Shown: positions 32,812-34,988 of the stretch, piece by piece
Position numbering within the stretch: position 1 is the stretch's first letter
How the letters are laid out: each line of letters starts with the position of its first letter
Made by a program: the position numbers and the translations under genes
NCBI GenBank assembly: GCA_045599365.1
Contig: JAZRVS010000030.1
Span: forward strand, 1 to 34,988
DNA from: UBA1715 sp045599365
GTDB taxonomy: Bacteria; Bacteroidota; Bacteroidia; Bacteroidales; UBA1715
Direction: 5' to 3'
Length of the DNA stretch: 34,988 bases
The notes under the pieces: model-generated
Database searches by the model: none
Seen by the model: only the letters and a program-made list of their open reading frames with translations
What the model was told of the DNA's origin: nothing

Positions 32812-32821
32812 GGAAGTGTCT
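32784..32821 (-). terminator. Terminator of sufCD embedded in the end of mlaF
   Basis: AGACACT (32801-32807), a 7-nt loop and AGTGTCT (32815-32821) form a perfect stem. On the minus strand it is followed within 6 nt by a run of eight T (complement of the A-run at 32787-32794). The sufD stop is in one arm and the mlaF stop in the loop. Confidence 0.7.
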
Positions 32822-33716
32822 ATTGAGCAAGTTTTGCTTTAATTTTCTCGGCAAAGAAATCACGCACGGAATCATCTGAAATTTTCTGCAAAACATCGTT
32901 TGCAAAGCCAGAAACCAATAATTTCAATGCTGTTGTTTTATCAATTCCACGAGCTTGCATATACCAGAGCGATTCTTCGTCTATTTGTCCTGTGCTACTA
33001 CCATGATTACAAACAACATCATCGGCATAAATTTCTAATTGTGGCTCGCTATGAATATGCGCATCTTTGGTTAAAACGATATTTCTATTTTGCTGTTTTG
33101 CAGCCGTTTTTTGTGCATCTTTTGCCACATAAATCAATCCAGAAAAAGTTCCACTACCCTTTCTATCGGCAATGCCACGAAACAATTCATTCGTCTCGCA
33201 ATTTGGCTTTTTGTGGCTAACTTTTGTAATTATTGAATAAACCTCATCTTTTGATGGGAAAAACACACCAGACAAATCGGTATTTGCATTTTCTCCATCT
33301 TTTGAGACATTCAATTTTATAGCATTTTTATCTCCTTCAAGTTGGAAAAATTTCCCATCATACGTTGAACTCAATGATTGAGTAACTTGTATTATTTGAG
33401 AAGCACCATTCATTTGCGCCACAAAATGCTCACAAGAAGCATTTTCAGCACACGTAAGATGGAGTTCGCTATGAGTATTTTCTTCAAAAAAGAAGAATAA
33501 TTTTATTGTTGAGTTTTTATCGATATGTATCACATACGTGTACTCAACCTTATCGGCAAAACAAACGCCAACTGTTCTCTCTCCAGAAAGGTTGAGAATA
33601 TTGGAGTCTCCGCCATTAATCTTTTGATTTTCACACACATATAACGCATCAAAATCAATAGATTGTCCATAATGCGCTTGAGCAAGTTCATTATAGTGTG
33701 GAATTACTTTTCCCAT
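32820..33716 (-). CDS. sufD: Short SufD-like Fe-S cluster assembly scaffold protein
   Basis: The 298-residue protein matches the SufB/SufD beta-helix core and the C-terminal helical end: KDAHIHSEPQLEIYADDV, then CNHGSSTGQIDEESLWYMQARG with the conserved His H238, and FANDVLQKI. SufD partners SufB and SufC to build iron-sulfur clusters in the cytoplasm. It is about 120 or more residues shorter than usual SufD: the N-terminal helical domain is missing, and the sequence begins MGKVIPHYNELAQAHYG just ahead of the beta-helix. The start overlaps the sufC stop by 13 bp, and I see no frame upstream that would restore the missing part, because that DNA encodes sufC. It is best called SufD from the position after sufC and the lack of SufB's Cys-rich parts. 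Confidence 0.85.
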   Translation of the reverse strand: MGKVIPHYNELAQAHYGQSIDFDALYVCENQKINGGDSNILNLSGERTVGVCFADKVEYTYVIHIDKNSTIKLFFFFEENTHSELHLTCAENASCEHFVAQMNGASQIIQVTQSLSSTYDGKFFQLEGDKNAIKLNVSKDGENANTDLSGVFFPSKDEVYSIITKVSHKKPNCETNELFRGIADRKGSGTFSGLIYVAKDAQKTAAKQQNRNIVLTKDAHIHSEPQLEIYADDVVCNHGSSTGQIDEESLWYMQARGIDKTTALKLLVSGFANDVLQKISDDSVRDFFAEKIKAKLAQ

Positions 33717-34465
33717 TGGTCGCTATTTTTTGTAATCCACTCGTAACCTTTTTCTTCTAATTCAAGAGCCAACGATTTATCGCCAGTTTTAATGATTTTC
33801 CCATCATACAAGATATGAACAACATCAGGTACTATATAATCAAGTAAGCGTTGATAGTGAGTAATGACAATATACGCATTGTCAGGAGTTTTTAGTTTGT
33901 TAACGCCTTCACTCACAATACGAAGCGCATCAATATCGAGACCACTATCAGTTTCATCAAGAATTGCAAGTTTTGGGTCAAGCATAGCCATTTGGAAAAT
34001 GTCGTTTTTCTTTTTTTCGCCACCAGAAAAACCTTCATTAACCGAACGGCCAGAAAGTTTGTTTGGTAAACCGACAAGCTCGCTATTCTTTTTCATCAAC
34101 TTCAAAAACTCTGTTGGAGAAGGCGGCTCAATGCCAAGATATTTACATTTTGCTTCTATGGCAGCCTTCATAAAGTTTGTCATTGTAATTCCAGGAATTT
34201 CAACAGGGTACTGAAACGCCAAGAACAAACCTTCGCACGCACGTTGGTCAGCCGAAAGTTGCAACAAATCTTTACCATTAAACGTAACTTCGCCTTCAGT
34301 TACCGTATAAATATCACGACCAGCAAGGACGCTTGAAAGAGTGCTTTTGCCCGAACCATTCGGTCCCATAATTGCATGTATTTCACCAGGATTTACGGTT
34401 AAATTGATTCCTTTCAAAATCTCTTTTCCGTCAACAGAAGCGTGTAAATTTTTTATAGTAAGCAT
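33704..34465 (-). CDS. sufC: Fe-S cluster assembly ATPase SufC
   Basis: The 253-residue ABC-type ATPase has Walker A GPNGSGKS (34-41), the SufC-specific signature GFSGGEKKKNDIFQMAML, Walker B with LAILDETDSGLDIDALR and an ITHYQRLLDYI switch segment. It is soluble and drives the SufBCD scaffold. It heads the operon with sufD, which it overlaps by 13 bp. In most Bacteroidota sufB precedes sufC directly; here the DNA upstream is a promoter and then a non-coding repeat array to the window edge. Confidence 0.96.
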   Translation of the reverse strand: MLTIKNLHASVDGKEILKGINLTVNPGEIHAIMGPNGSGKSTLSSVLAGRDIYTVTEGEVTFNGKDLLQLSADQRACEGLFLAFQYPVEIPGITMTNFMKAAIEAKCKYLGIEPPSPTEFLKLMKKNSELVGLPNKLSGRSVNEGFSGGEKKKNDIFQMAMLDPKLAILDETDSGLDIDALRIVSEGVNKLKTPDNAYIVITHYQRLLDYIVPDVVHILYDGKIIKTGDKSLALELEEKGYEWITKNSDQWEK

Positions 34466-34483
34466 ATTGATTCCTTTTCATTG

Positions 34484-34491
34484 CAAAATTA
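34484..34491 (-). promoter_or_regulatory. -7 box of sufC
   Basis: TAATTTTG on the minus strand matches TAnnTTTG and lies 18 nt before the ATG, supporting sufC as the first gene of its transcript. Confidence 0.5.
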
Positions 34492-34586
34492 CAATAATCT
34501 GGTGATTTTTTTCATAGAGAGATTCAATATTTAGACTTAATCATCATTCGATGAAACAATCTCTCGAAATTTATTATCAAAATAAT

Positions 34587-34988
34587 GTTATTCCCTACGG
34601 GAATATAAAATCGTATGTGTGATTTCTTCTACCAATAGGAAATGCCTACGGCATTTTTACCTACAAATATTCTCAAGCCATTCCTGTTAGGGAATTGCTT
34701 TGGGTAGAATAACAGTTCCCTTTCCAACATAAATTCCGTTAGGAATTAACATAGCTAAATGTTATTCCCTACGAGAATATAAAATCGTATGTGTAATTTC
34801 TTCTACCAATAGGAAATGCCTACGGCATTTTTAACTACAAATATTCTCAAGCCATTCCCGATAAGGAATTGCTTTGGGTAGAATAACAGTTCCCTTTCCA
34901 ACATAAATTCCGTTAGGAATTAACATAGCTAAATGTTATTCCCTACGAGAATATAAAATCGTATGTGTAATTTCTTCTACCAATAGGA
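34587..34988. repeat. 174-bp tandem repeat array with internal hairpins (continues past the edge)
   Basis: Unit 1 is 34587-34760, unit 2 is 34761-34934, and unit 3 starts at 34935 and runs off the window. Units are near identical. Each holds AAATGCC-TAC-GGCATTT (34640-34656 in unit 1), ATTCC...GGAAT (34680-34695), AATTCC-GTTA-GGAATT (34732-34747) and ATTCCC-TAC-GGGAAT (34590-34604), plus TTCTACC/GGTAGAA arms (34627-34633 and 34703-34709) that enclose two of the hairpins. I see no open frame of note and no other gene between 34492 and the edge. Confidence 0.93.

Noticed and set aside
34587..34988. CRISPR array at the right edge
   Set aside because: The whole 174-bp unit repeats; there are no short repeats alternating with unique spacers.

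Overview
The window reads as a chromosomal segment of an AT-rich member of the Bacteroidota, most likely order Bacteroidales. The evidence is the run of TAnnTTTG promoter boxes in front of gene starts, the lack of Shine-Dalgarno leaders, signal peptides ending in a Q-rich cleavage site, a Reg_prop/Y_Y_Y receptor, the SufC/SufD, RsmI, M16 and RecQ types present, and glycan-degrading enzymes. I see 24 protein genes (one cut by the left edge), no rRNA or tRNA, no CRISPR array and no transposase.

Layout. Positions 1-5198 (minus) hold the N-terminal 1,732 residues of a giant secreted enzyme: CE4 deacetylase, CBM, GH8, two InlB-type repeats, CBM35/6, GH26, InlB-type repeat, FIVAR-like. Then come a polytopic membrane protein, queD and ilvE (minus), and a 1,191-residue receptor that joins a sensory propeller to an adenylyl cyclase and an HD phosphohydrolase domain. 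On the plus strand follow a tandem universal stress protein, a secreted subtilase and the Mn exporter mntP, which sits behind a long heptanucleotide repeat array. Next, on the minus strand, are a GH27 glycosidase with an AraR/NrtR-like degenerate Nudix regulator, a small Cys-rich LTxxQ protein, and an NtrY-like sensor kinase with about 12 membrane segments. A plus-strand trio (acidic hypothetical, rsmI, MBL-fold enzyme) converges on a large M16 peptidase. A membrane-anchored Skp-like protein and ubiX converge on recQ. kdsD and mlaE-mlaF (outer-membrane LPS and lipid asymmetry) converge on sufC-sufD. The right edge is a non-coding array of 174-bp tandem units packed with hairpins.

How parts fit together. 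The giant CE4/GH8/GH26 enzyme and the GH27 plus AraR-like regulator point to use of plant hemicellulose (acetylated xylan, mannan and galactose- or arabinose-decorated chains). kdsD, mlaEF, the Skp-like protein, the M16 peptidase, the LTxxQ protein and the NtrY-like kinase form an envelope-maintenance theme. A sigma-54-like -24/-12 element in front of the LTxxQ gene fits its neighbour kinase, whose family usually works with sigma-54 activators.

The best candidates for new biology are the receptor adenylyl cyclase-HD fusion, the multi-catalytic hemicellulase, the 174-bp hairpin array, and the recurring hairpins placed over convergent stop codons or directly before start codons.
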